Assembly: GCF_042676985.1 (NCBI RefSeq)
Contig: NZ_JBHTIK010000008.1
Span: 62,001-126,000, forward strand
Length of the DNA stretch: 64,000 nucleotides
Direction of reading: 5' to 3'
Source: Sphingosinicella xenopeptidilytica
GTDB lineage: Bacteria; Pseudomonadota; Alphaproteobacteria; Sphingomonadales; Sphingomonadaceae
Each line of letters opens with the position of its first letter. The stretch's first letter is position 1. Shown in pieces: positions 49,159-57,311 of the stretch. The position numbers and the translations under genes were made by a program. Under the pieces are notes generated by a model, which worked only from the letters and a program-made list of their open reading frames with translations, had not been told where the DNA came from and searched no databases.

Positions 49159-49701
49159 ATGGGCCGTGCAGCGACAGGTCTCCGCTATGGCTTGGGCGGG
49201 GCTGCGGTGGGCGCATTGGCGATGGTGGTCGTGCTCGCCATTCCGCCGGTCGACCCGCCGGGTGCGGCGGCGATCCGGACGCGCGCAGCCGATGGGCATT
49301 TCGTCGAACGGTTCGAGATCCGGCCGGCCGACATCATCGCGCATACCAGCGACGGAAGCCTTGGCGTGCAACCCTTTCCGATGGGGATCGAGCCGGTCGG
49401 CGGGCCGGCGGCGGGCAGTTCGGTGCTGACGGCGAAGCTCAGGAACACAAGCGGCACGGTGATCGGGGTCGCCAGCCGCTATACGCTGACGACGGACAAC
49501 CCCGATCGGCCGGACCGGCTGTGGACGCTCGTCATCACCCGACGCGGAACGCTCGCCACGAACTGCCCCGCGGACGCGGCGGTGGCCTGCGGCAGCGTGC
49601 TGGGAGGAACGGGCACGTTCGCAGTTTTTCGCGGACGCCTTGAAGAAACCGCACGCGGCGCCGGCTATGCGCTGACGCTGACAGGCACGGGAGAGCGCTG
49701 A
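49159..49701 (+). CDS. Membrane-anchored protein of a three-gene set, function unknown
   Basis: 180 residues. One N-terminal hydrophobic segment (GLGGAAVGALAMVVVLAIPP), probably an anchor or uncleaved signal, then a beta-rich periplasmic part with LWTLVITRRGTL and GSVLGGTGTFAVFRGRLEE. The GTGxF-x-x-x-x-G pattern and the repeating aromatic strands recall the small AOC/dirigent-like barrels, as in the next two genes, but this is only a resemblance. Two cysteines (NCPADAAVACG) could form a disulphide. The start is nine bases after the TonB receptor; the stop overlaps the next ATG. Confidence 0.7.
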   Translation: MGRAATGLRYGLGGAAVGALAMVVVLAIPPVDPPGAAAIRTRAADGHFVERFEIRPADIIAHTSDGSLGVQPFPMGIEPVGGPAAGSSVLTAKLRNTSGTVIGVASRYTLTTDNPDRPDRLWTLVITRRGTLATNCPADAAVACGSVLGGTGTFAVFRGRLEETARGAGYALTLTGTGER

Positions 49702-50402
49702 TGGGCGTGCTGCTCAAAGGGGTGACGGCACTGGCGGGCGCGCTGGCCGGCGCGGTGCTGGTGCTTGCGGCGCTCTATGCCTTTCCGTTTCGCCACGTGG
49801 ACCGGACCGAACATGTGCTGCCGGCGTTTCTGGCCGCCGTGCCCGATCACGAGACCTACCGCCTGCGGCTTTCGGGTGATCTGGTGTCGGTCTCGACGTC
49901 GCCGACCCCGGCGATCTTTCCCAATCGGCCGGTGGGAACGCAGCCGCTCGTTGAGCCCAACGTCAGCATGGGGCTCGCGCTCATCACCCACATTCGGGAC
50001 GCCGACAACCGGATCGTCGGCTTCGCGACCGAACTCGAAGCGGCGCACGAGGACAGCAGCTTCCTGCGGGGCCGTCTGATGACGCACACGACGTGGACCG
50101 TGGTGCTGCCGGGCCGGGGCGTGCTGTTTCTCTACCAGACCGAAGACAACTGGACGCTCGTGACCCGCTTTCTGCTGCCGAGCCTCTTGAAGGGGGATCC
50201 ATGGCATGGCCGCTGGCTTCACCTCAATACGTTGGGGCCGTCCCCGCAGGGTTACGGCGAGGTCATCGCGGGGACGGGCGTCTTTGCCGGGCGGAACGGG
50301 CGTTTTGTGGAAGTCGCCGAGCTGCGCGGCTTTCAGCCCGACGCGATTTTCGAGGGCGTGATGGACCTGCTGGTTTCGCGCGATCATGCGGAGGGAAAAT
50401 GA
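49701..50402 (+). CDS. Membrane-anchored protein of a three-gene set, function unknown
   Basis: 233 residues. N-terminal hydrophobic anchor (GVTALAGALAGAVLVLAALYAFPF) and a soluble domain clearly related to the following gene: ALITHIRDADNRIVGFATELE, TWTVVLPGRGVLFLYQTED, GRWLHLNTLGPSPQGYGEVIAGTGVFAGRNGRFVEV (similar blocks occur at 50399). Overlaps both neighbours by 1 and 4 bases, so strictly co-translated. The terminal GTGVFAGRNGRFVEV resembles a dirigent/allene-oxide-cyclase-like barrel edge; enzymatic activity is unproven. Confidence 0.72.
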   Translation: MGVLLKGVTALAGALAGAVLVLAALYAFPFRHVDRTEHVLPAFLAAVPDHETYRLRLSGDLVSVSTSPTPAIFPNRPVGTQPLVEPNVSMGLALITHIRDADNRIVGFATELEAAHEDSSFLRGRLMTHTTWTVVLPGRGVLFLYQTEDNWTLVTRFLLPSLLKGDPWHGRWLHLNTLGPSPQGYGEVIAGTGVFAGRNGRFVEVAELRGFQPDAIFEGVMDLLVSRDHAEGK

Positions 50403-51037
50403 TGGCCAAGCGTCTGAGGTGCTCGCTTCTCGCCGCCGCGCTGCTTCTGGGAGCATCGCAAACCGCACACGCCGACCCGGCCGCGCCGCTGCCCGGCGAG
50501 ACGGTCCTCTCGTTCTTCGTGCAACTGCCGGATCACGGCGTCGCGCTGACGACGGGCGGCGCCGTGAAAATGCGGCGCGGGCCGGAGGGTGTCGCGGCCC
50601 TCGCCGAGCCATCGCTCGACAATACGCTCGCGCTGATCTGCAAGCTCGCCGATGCCGGGGGCAAGGTTGTGGGCTTTGCCTCGGAGCTGGAGATATTTCC
50701 TGCCGATCCTTCCGCGGTCGACACCCGCTGGCCGACAGCCTGGACCCTCGCCATTCCGGGCCGCGGCATGATCTACCTGCACCAGATCGAACGCTCCGGC
50801 CGGCTCGTCACGGATATCGTCGGGCCAACCATGGCAACCGGAAAACCCTGGTCCGGAGACTGGACCGTCACCACCACAGTCGGCCCGCTGCCCAGCGGCC
50901 GGGGCCGGATCGTCGGTGGAAGCGGCGAATTCGCGGATATCGCGGGCAGCTTCGTCGAGGTGGATCGGCTGACGCACTATTCCGTCGATGGCGTGCTGAC
51001 GGGGACCGTGGAACTGCGACTGTTTGTCGAGAAATAG
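50399..51037 (+). CDS. Secreted paralogue of the preceding gene, function unknown
   Basis: 212 residues. Cleavable signal (RCSLLAAALLLGASQTAHA). The mature part aligns by eye with the 49701 product: ALICKLADAGGKVVGFASELE, AWTLAIPGRGMIYLHQIERSG, WTVTTTVGPLPSGRGRIVGGSGEF, and ends in EVDRLTHYSVDGVLTGTVELRL. Start at an ATGATG pair overlapping the previous stop. So the operon encodes an anchored and a soluble version of one fold, next to an outer-membrane receptor. A hairpin follows the stop. Confidence 0.72.
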   Translation: MMAKRLRCSLLAAALLLGASQTAHADPAAPLPGETVLSFFVQLPDHGVALTTGGAVKMRRGPEGVAALAEPSLDNTLALICKLADAGGKVVGFASELEIFPADPSAVDTRWPTAWTLAIPGRGMIYLHQIERSGRLVTDIVGPTMATGKPWSGDWTVTTTVGPLPSGRGRIVGGSGEFADIAGSFVEVDRLTHYSVDGVLTGTVELRLFVEK

Positions 51038-51040
51038 CAT

Positions 51041-51059
51041 CGGGTCCTGACGGGACCCG
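51041..51059. terminator. Hairpin between converging genes
   Basis: Perfect 7-bp stem CGGGTCC/GGACCCG with a 5-base loop, directly after the three-gene operon and 30 bases before the end of the autotransporter gene. No T run on either side, so termination strength is doubtful. Confidence 0.4.
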
Positions 51060-51089
51060 ACGCAGTGTGTATCCTTCCGAGGGTCGCGA

Positions 51090-53297
51090 TCAGAAGGCGT
51101 GACGGAGGCTGAGACTCCCGCTAAGGCGCGCATCCTCTCCCTGGCCGAGCATGGCATGGCCGGAGAAGGAAAGAAGCGTCGCGGTGCCGAGCTTAAGATC
51201 GAGGTCCGCGCCGAGGCGGCCCCAATTGCGGTCCGCCGCCGGCGCCGTGACGGTGAAGCTGCCGAGATCGTCCTGGATGAACCCCGAGAGCGTTGCCGCA
51301 TCCTCATCCAGCCGGTGAACCGCTTCGCCCGATAGACGGAGCGTCGCCTTTTCCGAGATGGGGATGCGCGCCGTGCTGCCGAGGCGGAACTCGTTCATCC
51401 GGGCCTTGGCCTGCGTTACCGTGAACGGGAAGGCGCCCCCGGTTTCGGAATAGCCGTCCAGCGCCACCGTGGCATGGCTGAAGGCAAGGTAAGGCGACAA
51501 TCCGCCCCCGCCGAACCGCAGCATGTCGCGCCAGTCGATCCGCCCGCGTATGGCCCAGGCGCGCGCGTCGGTCTTGCCGCTCGACACGTCGATGCCGCTG
51601 CCATTGCGATAGGCGCGGTCTATGGTGACCGACCAGCCTGCATGATAGCCGGTGAGGGAGAACAGCAGCGGCGTGCCCGCAGGCTGGACGTCGATCTCGC
51701 CGATGAAATGATAGCCATCGCTCTTGGTTCTGCCGCCCAGGCTCAGATCCTGTCGGCCGTAGTCATAGCCGCCGCCGAAGCCCACGCGCACCTGTGGGCT
51801 CAAATCATGGCATAGGCCAACCTCACCGAGAAACGCGCTGCGGTCGCGCCGCCCGCCGCCCGCATAGTCCGCAGTGACCCAGCCGCATGTCTTGCCCGAT
51901 TGCGGGAAATCCATGAGCGGCCGGTGGTGCGCGCCGAAGAGCGTGAGGCTTGCGGCGCTGACGATCGAGTGCAGGGTGACACCGCTTTCGGAGACCGATG
52001 CGAGATAGTCGACGAGTCCGATGACGCCGCTGCCGGGGGTTGGTGTGGGCGTCGGAGTCGGAGTTGGTGTTGGAGTTGGCGTCGGAGTCGGAGTGGGTGT
52101 TGGCGTTGGAGTGGGAGTGGGAGTGGGAGTGGGAGTTGGAGTTGGAGTTGGAGTTGGAGTGGGCGTCGGTGTGGGGCTGGCGGCGACGCGCGCGATATAT
52201 TGCTGTGTGGTGCCGTTGATCTGGCCTTTTCCGGTCACGACCGTGCCGTCGTCACTGATACCCGTCGCGTCGGTAAAGCTGTTCGAGCCGATATCGACAC
52301 CATTGGTCGTGAGCCACTCGGTGATCGTCTGCAGGCCGGTCGAAGAGGTCCAGCGGACGGCGAGCGTGTCCTGGATCGACGGCACGATCAGTGATGGCTG
52401 GCGCGCCGAGCCGACAATGGCGCTGCCATCGGCGTTCACCGCGAAGGCGCGACTGTCGTCACCGCCCGGCAAGAGCCCGAGCGAAACCATGCCGTCGTCG
52501 TCGGTCCAGCGAAAGGCGAGACCTTTGTCATCGCTTCCCTGGGAGAAACCGACCACGGTCGCACCATCGGCGGAAACATCGGTGGCACGGCTGCGCGCGC
52601 CGCTATCAGCGCTGTGCGCCGAAACGACGCCGAGCCCGCGCATACCGTCCTCCAGGGTCCAAACGAACGCTTCCTCGACGCGGGTGGTGAGCCCGCCATA
52701 GCCGACGACGACAGCGCCGTCGCGGCTGGCGCGCTGTGCGATCGAGGAGACGAAACCGCCGCCATTGAGGTCGACCGGACTGCCTTTATCGATCCAGCGT
52801 ACGGCATGGGTGGCGCTTGTGCTGGTCGTGCTATTGCCGACCACCACCCTGCCGTTGCCGGAAATGCCATTGGCGGCGCTGGACTGGAAGACGCCGGCGG
52901 TCGGGTTGAGGTGCGTCAGTTCGGTAAGATCGGTGCCTTCCCAGATCACGGCGCTGGAGCGCGAAGTATAGGTCGATGCGGAGAGGCCGACGATCGCCGA
53001 GCCATCGTCGGAGATGCCGCGCGCGAGTACATAGGTGTGGCCAGCGAGGCCCGGCAGTGCCTGATAACCGGTCGGGGTGATGCGATAGGCGCCGTAGGTG
53101 GTCGCATCGACGCGGACGGTGCCGGCGATGGTCGAGCCATCGCCCGAGAGATCGGAGAAGGCGACGCCGATGCTGGGTGTCGGCTGGCCGGGAATGTCGG
53201 TGTGTCCCGTTACACCCGCCGTCTGCGCGATGCCTGGCCCCGATGCCGCGATAACCCCCGTGAACACGACGACGCCGACCACTTGTTCCAACCGCAT
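51090..53297 (-). CDS. HAF-repeat autotransporter with Thr-Pro linker
   Basis: 735 residues. Signal peptide (EQVVGVVVFTGVIAASGPGIA); about residues 30-365 contain repeated blocks of the kind GISDDGSAIVG, ANGISGNGRVVVGN, DVSADGATVVGFS, AVNADGSAIVGSA and ATGISDDGTVVTGKG, typical of extracellular HAF repeats that form a blade- or beta-structure passenger; residues 375-421 are a (Thr-Pro)n linker; the last 280 residues form an autotransporter barrel ending in SLSLRHAF. The passenger is exported to the cell surface. ATG 53297 has GGGAG. Divergent from a sensor kinase gene. Confidence 0.88.
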   Translation of the reverse strand: MRLEQVVGVVVFTGVIAASGPGIAQTAGVTGHTDIPGQPTPSIGVAFSDLSGDGSTIAGTVRVDATTYGAYRITPTGYQALPGLAGHTYVLARGISDDGSAIVGLSASTYTSRSSAVIWEGTDLTELTHLNPTAGVFQSSAANGISGNGRVVVGNSTTSTSATHAVRWIDKGSPVDLNGGGFVSSIAQRASRDGAVVVGYGGLTTRVEEAFVWTLEDGMRGLGVVSAHSADSGARSRATDVSADGATVVGFSQGSDDKGLAFRWTDDDGMVSLGLLPGGDDSRAFAVNADGSAIVGSARQPSLIVPSIQDTLAVRWTSSTGLQTITEWLTTNGVDIGSNSFTDATGISDDGTVVTGKGQINGTTQQYIARVAASPTPTPTPTPTPTPTPTPTPTPTPTPTPTPTPTPTPTPTPTPTPTPTPGSGVIGLVDYLASVSESGVTLHSIVSAASLTLFGAHHRPLMDFPQSGKTCGWVTADYAGGGRRDRSAFLGEVGLCHDLSPQVRVGFGGGYDYGRQDLSLGGRTKSDGYHFIGEIDVQPAGTPLLFSLTGYHAGWSVTIDRAYRNGSGIDVSSGKTDARAWAIRGRIDWRDMLRFGGGGLSPYLAFSHATVALDGYSETGGAFPFTVTQAKARMNEFRLGSTARIPISEKATLRLSGEAVHRLDEDAATLSGFIQDDLGSFTVTAPAADRNWGRLGADLDLKLGTATLLSFSGHAMLGQGEDARLSGSLSLRHAF
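52036..52173. repeat. Hexanucleotide tandem repeat (23 copies of GGNGTN)
   Basis: Uninterrupted run of GGAGTT, GGAGTG, GGAGTC, GGTGTT, GGCGTC and similar 6-mers on the plus strand; on the coding minus strand each unit gives Pro-Thr. Being a multiple of three, slippage would change the linker length of the autotransporter without breaking its frame. The stretch GGAGTG x4 and GGAGTT x4 (52108-52155) is the most homogeneous and most slippage-prone part. Confidence 0.9.
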
Positions 53298-53446
53298 TGA
53301 CGCTTGCTCCCTGAACTGTCTTGCCAAGGCGGCTTTAGGGGACGGTGCAGTCGCCCGGCATCCCGCGTTCACGGGAGGCGGCGCCGGCGGGCTGGCGGGA
53401 GACCGCCGACGCGGCTATCGAAGGCGGCGATGATCCCGTCCCGTCC

Positions 53447-55603
53447 ATGCTGACCGCGCTCCTTCGCCGCCCTGCAACAGCCTTTTCGATGCTCGCCGTC
53501 GCGGTGCTGCTGGGACATGCGGCTGCGGCTTTGCTGATCGCGCAATTGCCCCGCGCCAGTTTCGGCGTTGAGGCGATCGAGGACGGCATGATCCGGGTGA
53601 CAGGTGACGACCGGCGCTATGCGGCCGATGCGCCGGTGGCTTTCGTCGGCAGCGACGGTCGGGTCCGGCTCGCGCGGGTCATGGAGGATCTCGTTCCCGA
53701 ACTGGAGCCGCGCGGTTCGAGCTCGGAGATCACGGCCATTTATGCGGAGCGCGACAGGATCGCGGCCTTGCTGCGCGAGCCCGGGCTCATGCTGCGATTG
53801 CCCGACGGTCGGCAGTTGCCGGCAGCCGTCCGGCCCGGCCGCATCGAGACCCTGTCGTCAGGTTTCTGGCTCTCGTTCGGCATCGCCTTGTGTTCATCCC
53901 TGGCAGGGCTGTGGGCTCTGGTGCTGCGTCCGCGCGAATGGGCCGCGCGCATGTTCATGCTCAGCGGCCTCGGGCTTGCCCTTGGCGCGATCACGATCGG
54001 CGCGCTCGAACAGGTGAGCCTCGCGACCGGCAGCCGCACGCTCTTCTGGATCACGCACATCAACTATCTCTCGGCCTATATCTTCGGCTTCGCGATCGTG
54101 GCGCTGTTCGCCCGCTATCCACGGCCGCTGATTGGCAAGGCCTTGCTCGCCGGTTTTGCCGCTGCCCAGGGGGCGATCTGGGTGATGGGCCTGCTGAAGC
54201 TCGATGTGGACATGCTGGGCATCCAGATTTTCGTCGTGCTTCTTCTGGCGCTGCTCGCGGTGGTTCTGGCAGGCGTGCAGGGATGGCTCTCTCGCTACGA
54301 TCCCGCACTGCGCGCGTCCTTCCTGCTCATCTGGATCTCGCTGTTGCTGAGCATGGGCCTGTTTTCGATCGTCAGCCTGATCCCGCAACTCATGGGCTCG
54401 CCCGACATCGTGCCGGAGTCCGTCTCTGCGGCGGCGTTCCTGCTGTTCTACCTTGCGCTCGCCGTTGCCATCGCGCGCTACCGGCTGTTCGATCTCGGCA
54501 GCTGGGCCGTGAATGTCGGTCTGTCGGCGCTCGTGCTGATCGCCGTGCTGGCGGTCGATCTCGCGCTTGTGTTGATCACGGGCGGCACCTGGACCGTCTC
54601 GCTCGCCTTTCTGACCGCAGCCATTCTCTGGCTGCCGCTGCGTGAACTCGTGCTGCGACGGGCGGAGCGGCGGCGCGACAAGCGGGATCTCCTGCTGCTG
54701 CGCGGTGCGAGCGAGGTCGCCTTCGCGCCGCGACCGGAGCAGCAGACCGTCTTGTGGTCGCAGCTTCTCGACCGTCAGTTCTCTCCGCTGACCATCGCGC
54801 CTGTCACCTGCGACACGGCCGCCATCCGCGCCGATGGACGGATTCTGGCGATTCCCTCGCCGCTGGGCGGAACCGGCCTTGTGCTGAGCTATGCGAACCA
54901 GGGTCGGCGCCTGTTCAACAGCGAGGACAGATCGGTGGCGACTGCGCTCGTCGCGCTGGTCGCGGAAATGGTCGATGCCCGCGCAGCCTACGATCGCGGC
55001 GCGCGCGCCGAACGCCAGCGCATTGCCCGCGACCTGCATGACGATGTCGGGGCGCGGCTCATGACGACGCTCCATCGCGGCGATCTGGAAACCGTTCATG
55101 CCGATGTGCGCGAGGCGATGGCCGATATGCGCCTCATCATCGACGGCATGTCCGACCAGCCGCGCAGGCTCTCGGACATCGTCGCCGACCTGCGGCACGA
55201 GACGGTGAACCGGCTCGTTCTGGCCCGCATCCACGCGCACTGGCCGATCACGGCGATTTTCGACGATGAGCGGCTGGTCGACGCGCTGCAGGCCCGCGTG
55301 CTCCTTTCGGTGACGCGCGAACTGGTGAGCAACGTCATCCGCCATGCCGGCGCGGGCACCGTGTCGATCCGATGTGCGTTGACTGGGAACAGTCTTTTGC
55401 TTGCCGTTCGGGACGATGGCCGCGGCTTCGATGTCGACAGCGACACGATCCTGGGTAATGGCCTGCGCAACACGCGCAAGCGGCTCGAGGAACTTGGCGG
55501 GTCGATGGCGGTCCAATCCGGCCCTGGAGGCTCGGTGATCGAAATCGGCCTGCCGCTTCCGTCCCGCGAACAGGGGATGTCTGACCGGTCGATGGCCGTC
55601 TAG
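53447..55603 (+). CDS. Membrane sensor histidine kinase (HisKA_3/NarL type)
   Basis: 718 residues. First helix at about 10-35, a periplasmic part containing VEAIEDGMIRVTGDDRRY, then six or more helices (about 130-390), a GAF-like cytoplasmic segment, the phospho-acceptor H531 in RIARDLHDDVGARLM, and an ATPase domain with VTRELVSNVIRHAG (N box), VRDDGRGFD and GNGLRNTRKRLEELGG. Forms a pair with the response regulator 21 bases downstream. The start is uncertain: ATG 53447 leaves room for the divergent promoter; a GTG at 53345 with AGGGG is possible. Confidence 0.85.
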   Translation: MLTALLRRPATAFSMLAVAVLLGHAAAALLIAQLPRASFGVEAIEDGMIRVTGDDRRYAADAPVAFVGSDGRVRLARVMEDLVPELEPRGSSSEITAIYAERDRIAALLREPGLMLRLPDGRQLPAAVRPGRIETLSSGFWLSFGIALCSSLAGLWALVLRPREWAARMFMLSGLGLALGAITIGALEQVSLATGSRTLFWITHINYLSAYIFGFAIVALFARYPRPLIGKALLAGFAAAQGAIWVMGLLKLDVDMLGIQIFVVLLLALLAVVLAGVQGWLSRYDPALRASFLLIWISLLLSMGLFSIVSLIPQLMGSPDIVPESVSAAAFLLFYLALAVAIARYRLFDLGSWAVNVGLSALVLIAVLAVDLALVLITGGTWTVSLAFLTAAILWLPLRELVLRRAERRRDKRDLLLLRGASEVAFAPRPEQQTVLWSQLLDRQFSPLTIAPVTCDTAAIRADGRILAIPSPLGGTGLVLSYANQGRRLFNSEDRSVATALVALVAEMVDARAAYDRGARAERQRIARDLHDDVGARLMTTLHRGDLETVHADVREAMADMRLIIDGMSDQPRRLSDIVADLRHETVNRLVLARIHAHWPITAIFDDERLVDALQARVLLSVTRELVSNVIRHAGAGTVSIRCALTGNSLLLAVRDDGRGFDVDSDTILGNGLRNTRKRLEELGGSMAVQSGPGGSVIEIGLPLPSREQGMSDRSMAV

Positions 55604-55624
55604 ACCGCGATGCATGAGGATGAC

Positions 55625-56278
55625 ATGGCCGACACGCGGCAACTGCTGATCGTCGAGGATATCGCGGCGCTGCGCCAGGCGCTGGCGGAGCGCGCGGCTG
55701 TCGTTTTCGGCGTGTTGCAACCGGCGCAGGCCGGCACGCTTGCGACCGCGCGCGCCTGGCTGCGGGACCATCGGCGGGTCGACCAGCCGCTGATCGCGCT
55801 CATCGATCTTGGTCTACCCGACGGCTCCGGGATCGAGTTGATCGGGGAGCTCTCCGCCGACAGCCAGGCAAGCTGTATCGTCACCACGATCTTCGAGGAT
55901 GACGGCACGGTGATGCGCGCGCTGGGTGCCGGCGCGCAGGGCTATCTGCTGAAGGGCGAAGATATCGGCGCGATCGAGGAGCGGCTGCGCGGCCTGGAAC
56001 GGGGCGAGGTTGCCGTCTCCCCGCAGATCGCCCGGCTGCTGCTCGCACGCCTGCGCAATCCCCCCGCGGTCCAGCCCGAAATCGATATCGCGCTCACCCA
56101 TCGCGAAACCGATGTGCTGCGCGCCATCGGCCGGGGCCTCACCATCGCGGAAGCCGCTCACGCGCTGGAGATCGGCGCCCATACGGTCGGCACCCACGTC
56201 AAGAACATCTACCGGAAGCTCAACATCGCCTCGCGCGCCGAGGCCGCGATCGAGGCTTCGAAGCGCGGGCTGGTTTGA
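55625..56278 (+). CDS. NarL/FixJ-type response regulator
   Basis: 217 residues. Receiver domain with the phospho-acceptor D61 in ALIDLGLPDGSG, IVTTIFEDDGTVMRALGAGAQGYLLKGED, and a C-terminal LuxR HTH (LTHRETDVLRAIGRGLTIAEAAHALEIGAHTVGTHVKNIYRKL). The receiver's acidic pocket is VEDI rather than DDE, a small deviation. Partner of the kinase just upstream. ATG 55625 has GAGGA six bases before; the ATG at 55610 has no site. Probable targets are local: the divergent autotransporter or the kinase operon itself. Confidence 0.9.
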   Translation: MADTRQLLIVEDIAALRQALAERAAVVFGVLQPAQAGTLATARAWLRDHRRVDQPLIALIDLGLPDGSGIELIGELSADSQASCIVTTIFEDDGTVMRALGAGAQGYLLKGEDIGAIEERLRGLERGEVAVSPQIARLLLARLRNPPAVQPEIDIALTHRETDVLRAIGRGLTIAEAAHALEIGAHTVGTHVKNIYRKLNIASRAEAAIEASKRGLV

Positions 56279-56360
56279 TGGGCGGCTGCGTCAATCAGAG
56301 GTGTTCAACGACTGGCCGGTTTTGACTTGCCACGAAGCCCAAACGGGAATCTGATGTCCG

Positions 56361-56386
56361 CCTGCAGACTCGGAATTTGCTGCAGG
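56361..56386. repeat. Inverted repeat CCTGCAG-N12-CTGCAGG
   Basis: Perfect 7-base arms in the 121-base gap before the cupredoxin gene, 14 bases ahead of its start. It may be an operator or a hairpin that affects translation of the cupredoxin. The rest of the gap shows nothing recognisable. Confidence 0.35.
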
Positions 56387-56399
56387 TCTGGAGGATGGC

Positions 56400-56801
56400 A
56401 TGATGTCGTCATTCATACTTCCGGTGCTTAGCGTATTGAGCGCCGCCGCGCCCACCACAGTCCAGCCGGTTGATTGGGAACACGCGCCCCACTTACAAAT
56501 CAGCCTCGAAAGCTATCGCTTCGATCCGGCAGCGATTTCCCTGCGGCACGGCGAACCTTACGTGCTCGCCTTCGTGAACAAGGCCGGCGGAGGCCACAAT
56601 TTCGTGGCCAAGCGCTTTTTCGCGGCCGCGACCGTTTCTGATGCCGATCGGCCGCGCATCGAGAAAGGTGCCGTTTCGCTCGATGGTGGTCAATCCGCTG
56701 AAATCCATCTCATCGCGCCGGCGGCGGGCACCTATGAGGTCCATTGTTCGCATTTCATGCATTCTTCGCTGGGCATGAAGGGCACGGTCGTCGTGGAATG
56801 A
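56400..56801 (+). CDS. Cupredoxin-domain protein
   Basis: 133 residues, exported (MMSSFILPVLSVLSAAAP). A plastocyanin/azurin-like domain: LESYRFDPAAISLRHGEPYVLAFVN, histidine in GGGHNFVA and the C-terminal copper loop EVHCSHFMHSSLGMKGTVVV with C, H and M ligands, so a type 1 copper site is possible. Role in copper handling or periplasmic electron transfer. ATG 56400 with GGAGGA. Converges with the methyltransferase-like gene; no visible functional tie. Confidence 0.85.
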   Translation: MMSSFILPVLSVLSAAAPTTVQPVDWEHAPHLQISLESYRFDPAAISLRHGEPYVLAFVNKAGGGHNFVAKRFFAAATVSDADRPRIEKGAVSLDGGQSAEIHLIAPAAGTYEVHCSHFMHSSLGMKGTVVVE

Positions 56802-56813
56802 CGGCCTGCACGG

Positions 56814-57311
56814 TCACGGTCGTTCGCGTTCATCCTGCAGGGCCCGGTTCTCGGTGCGGATTCGGACCGCCAGCACGACGGCGTTCAACGCCGAGAACAG
56901 GACCGCGTATGCGGTGAGTCCAAACGCCAGCGGCAGGATCAGGATTTCGGCAGCCACAATGAGATAGTTGGGATGCCGCAGGAAACGATAAGGGCCTTTG
57001 CGAACGAGCGGCAGGCCGGGGACGATAATGATCCGCGTGGTCCACCGTTCGCCGAGGCTCGCCAGTACCCACAATCGAAGCGCCTGCAGACCTGCAAAAA
57101 CGCCGAGCAGGGCTAAGTCGATGGGCCTGTTCCAGGCAAGCGCCCACAGCCCGGCAAGCCATGCCGTGTGCAGGGCCACGATCAAGGGATAGTGGCCTGC
57201 GCCGATCTCGATACCGCCATGCGCGATCAGGATGCGCGTGTTTCGGCGCGCCAGCACGAGTTCCATAAGCCGCTGCAGCGTCACCAGCGTCAGCACTGCC
57301 ACCGAAAGCAT
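56814..57311 (-). CDS. Isoprenylcysteine carboxyl methyltransferase-like membrane enzyme
   Basis: 165 residues, four or five helices. The RHPNYL motif in KGPYRFLRHPNYLIVAAEI binds the methyl donor in this family, and RIRTENRALQDE near the end is typical of its ICMT-like bacterial members. The ATG overlaps the type III polyketide synthase stop (TGATG). In Streptomyces, an analogous pair (SrsA and SrsB) makes methylated alkylresorcinols, so methylation of the polyketide product in the membrane is the likely role. A GTG three bases earlier is an alternative start. Confidence 0.82.
   Translation of the reverse strand: MLSVAVLTLVTLQRLMELVLARRNTRILIAHGGIEIGAGHYPLIVALHTAWLAGLWALAWNRPIDLALLGVFAGLQALRLWVLASLGERWTTRIIIVPGLPLVRKGPYRFLRHPNYLIVAAEILILPLAFGLTAYAVLFSALNAVVLAVRIRTENRALQDERERP

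Noticed and set aside
46864..49371. 835-codon open frame on the minus strand opposite a TonB receptor
   Set aside because: No ribosome site, no motif; fully covered by the receptor coding frame and the next gene.
52036..52173. CRISPR-like repeat array
   Set aside because: The repeat is a 6-base in-frame microsatellite without spacers and encodes Thr-Pro; no cas genes.
53894..55771. 625-codon open frame opposite the histidine kinase
   Set aside because: Gln/Arg/Asp-rich shadow of the kinase gene; no motif.
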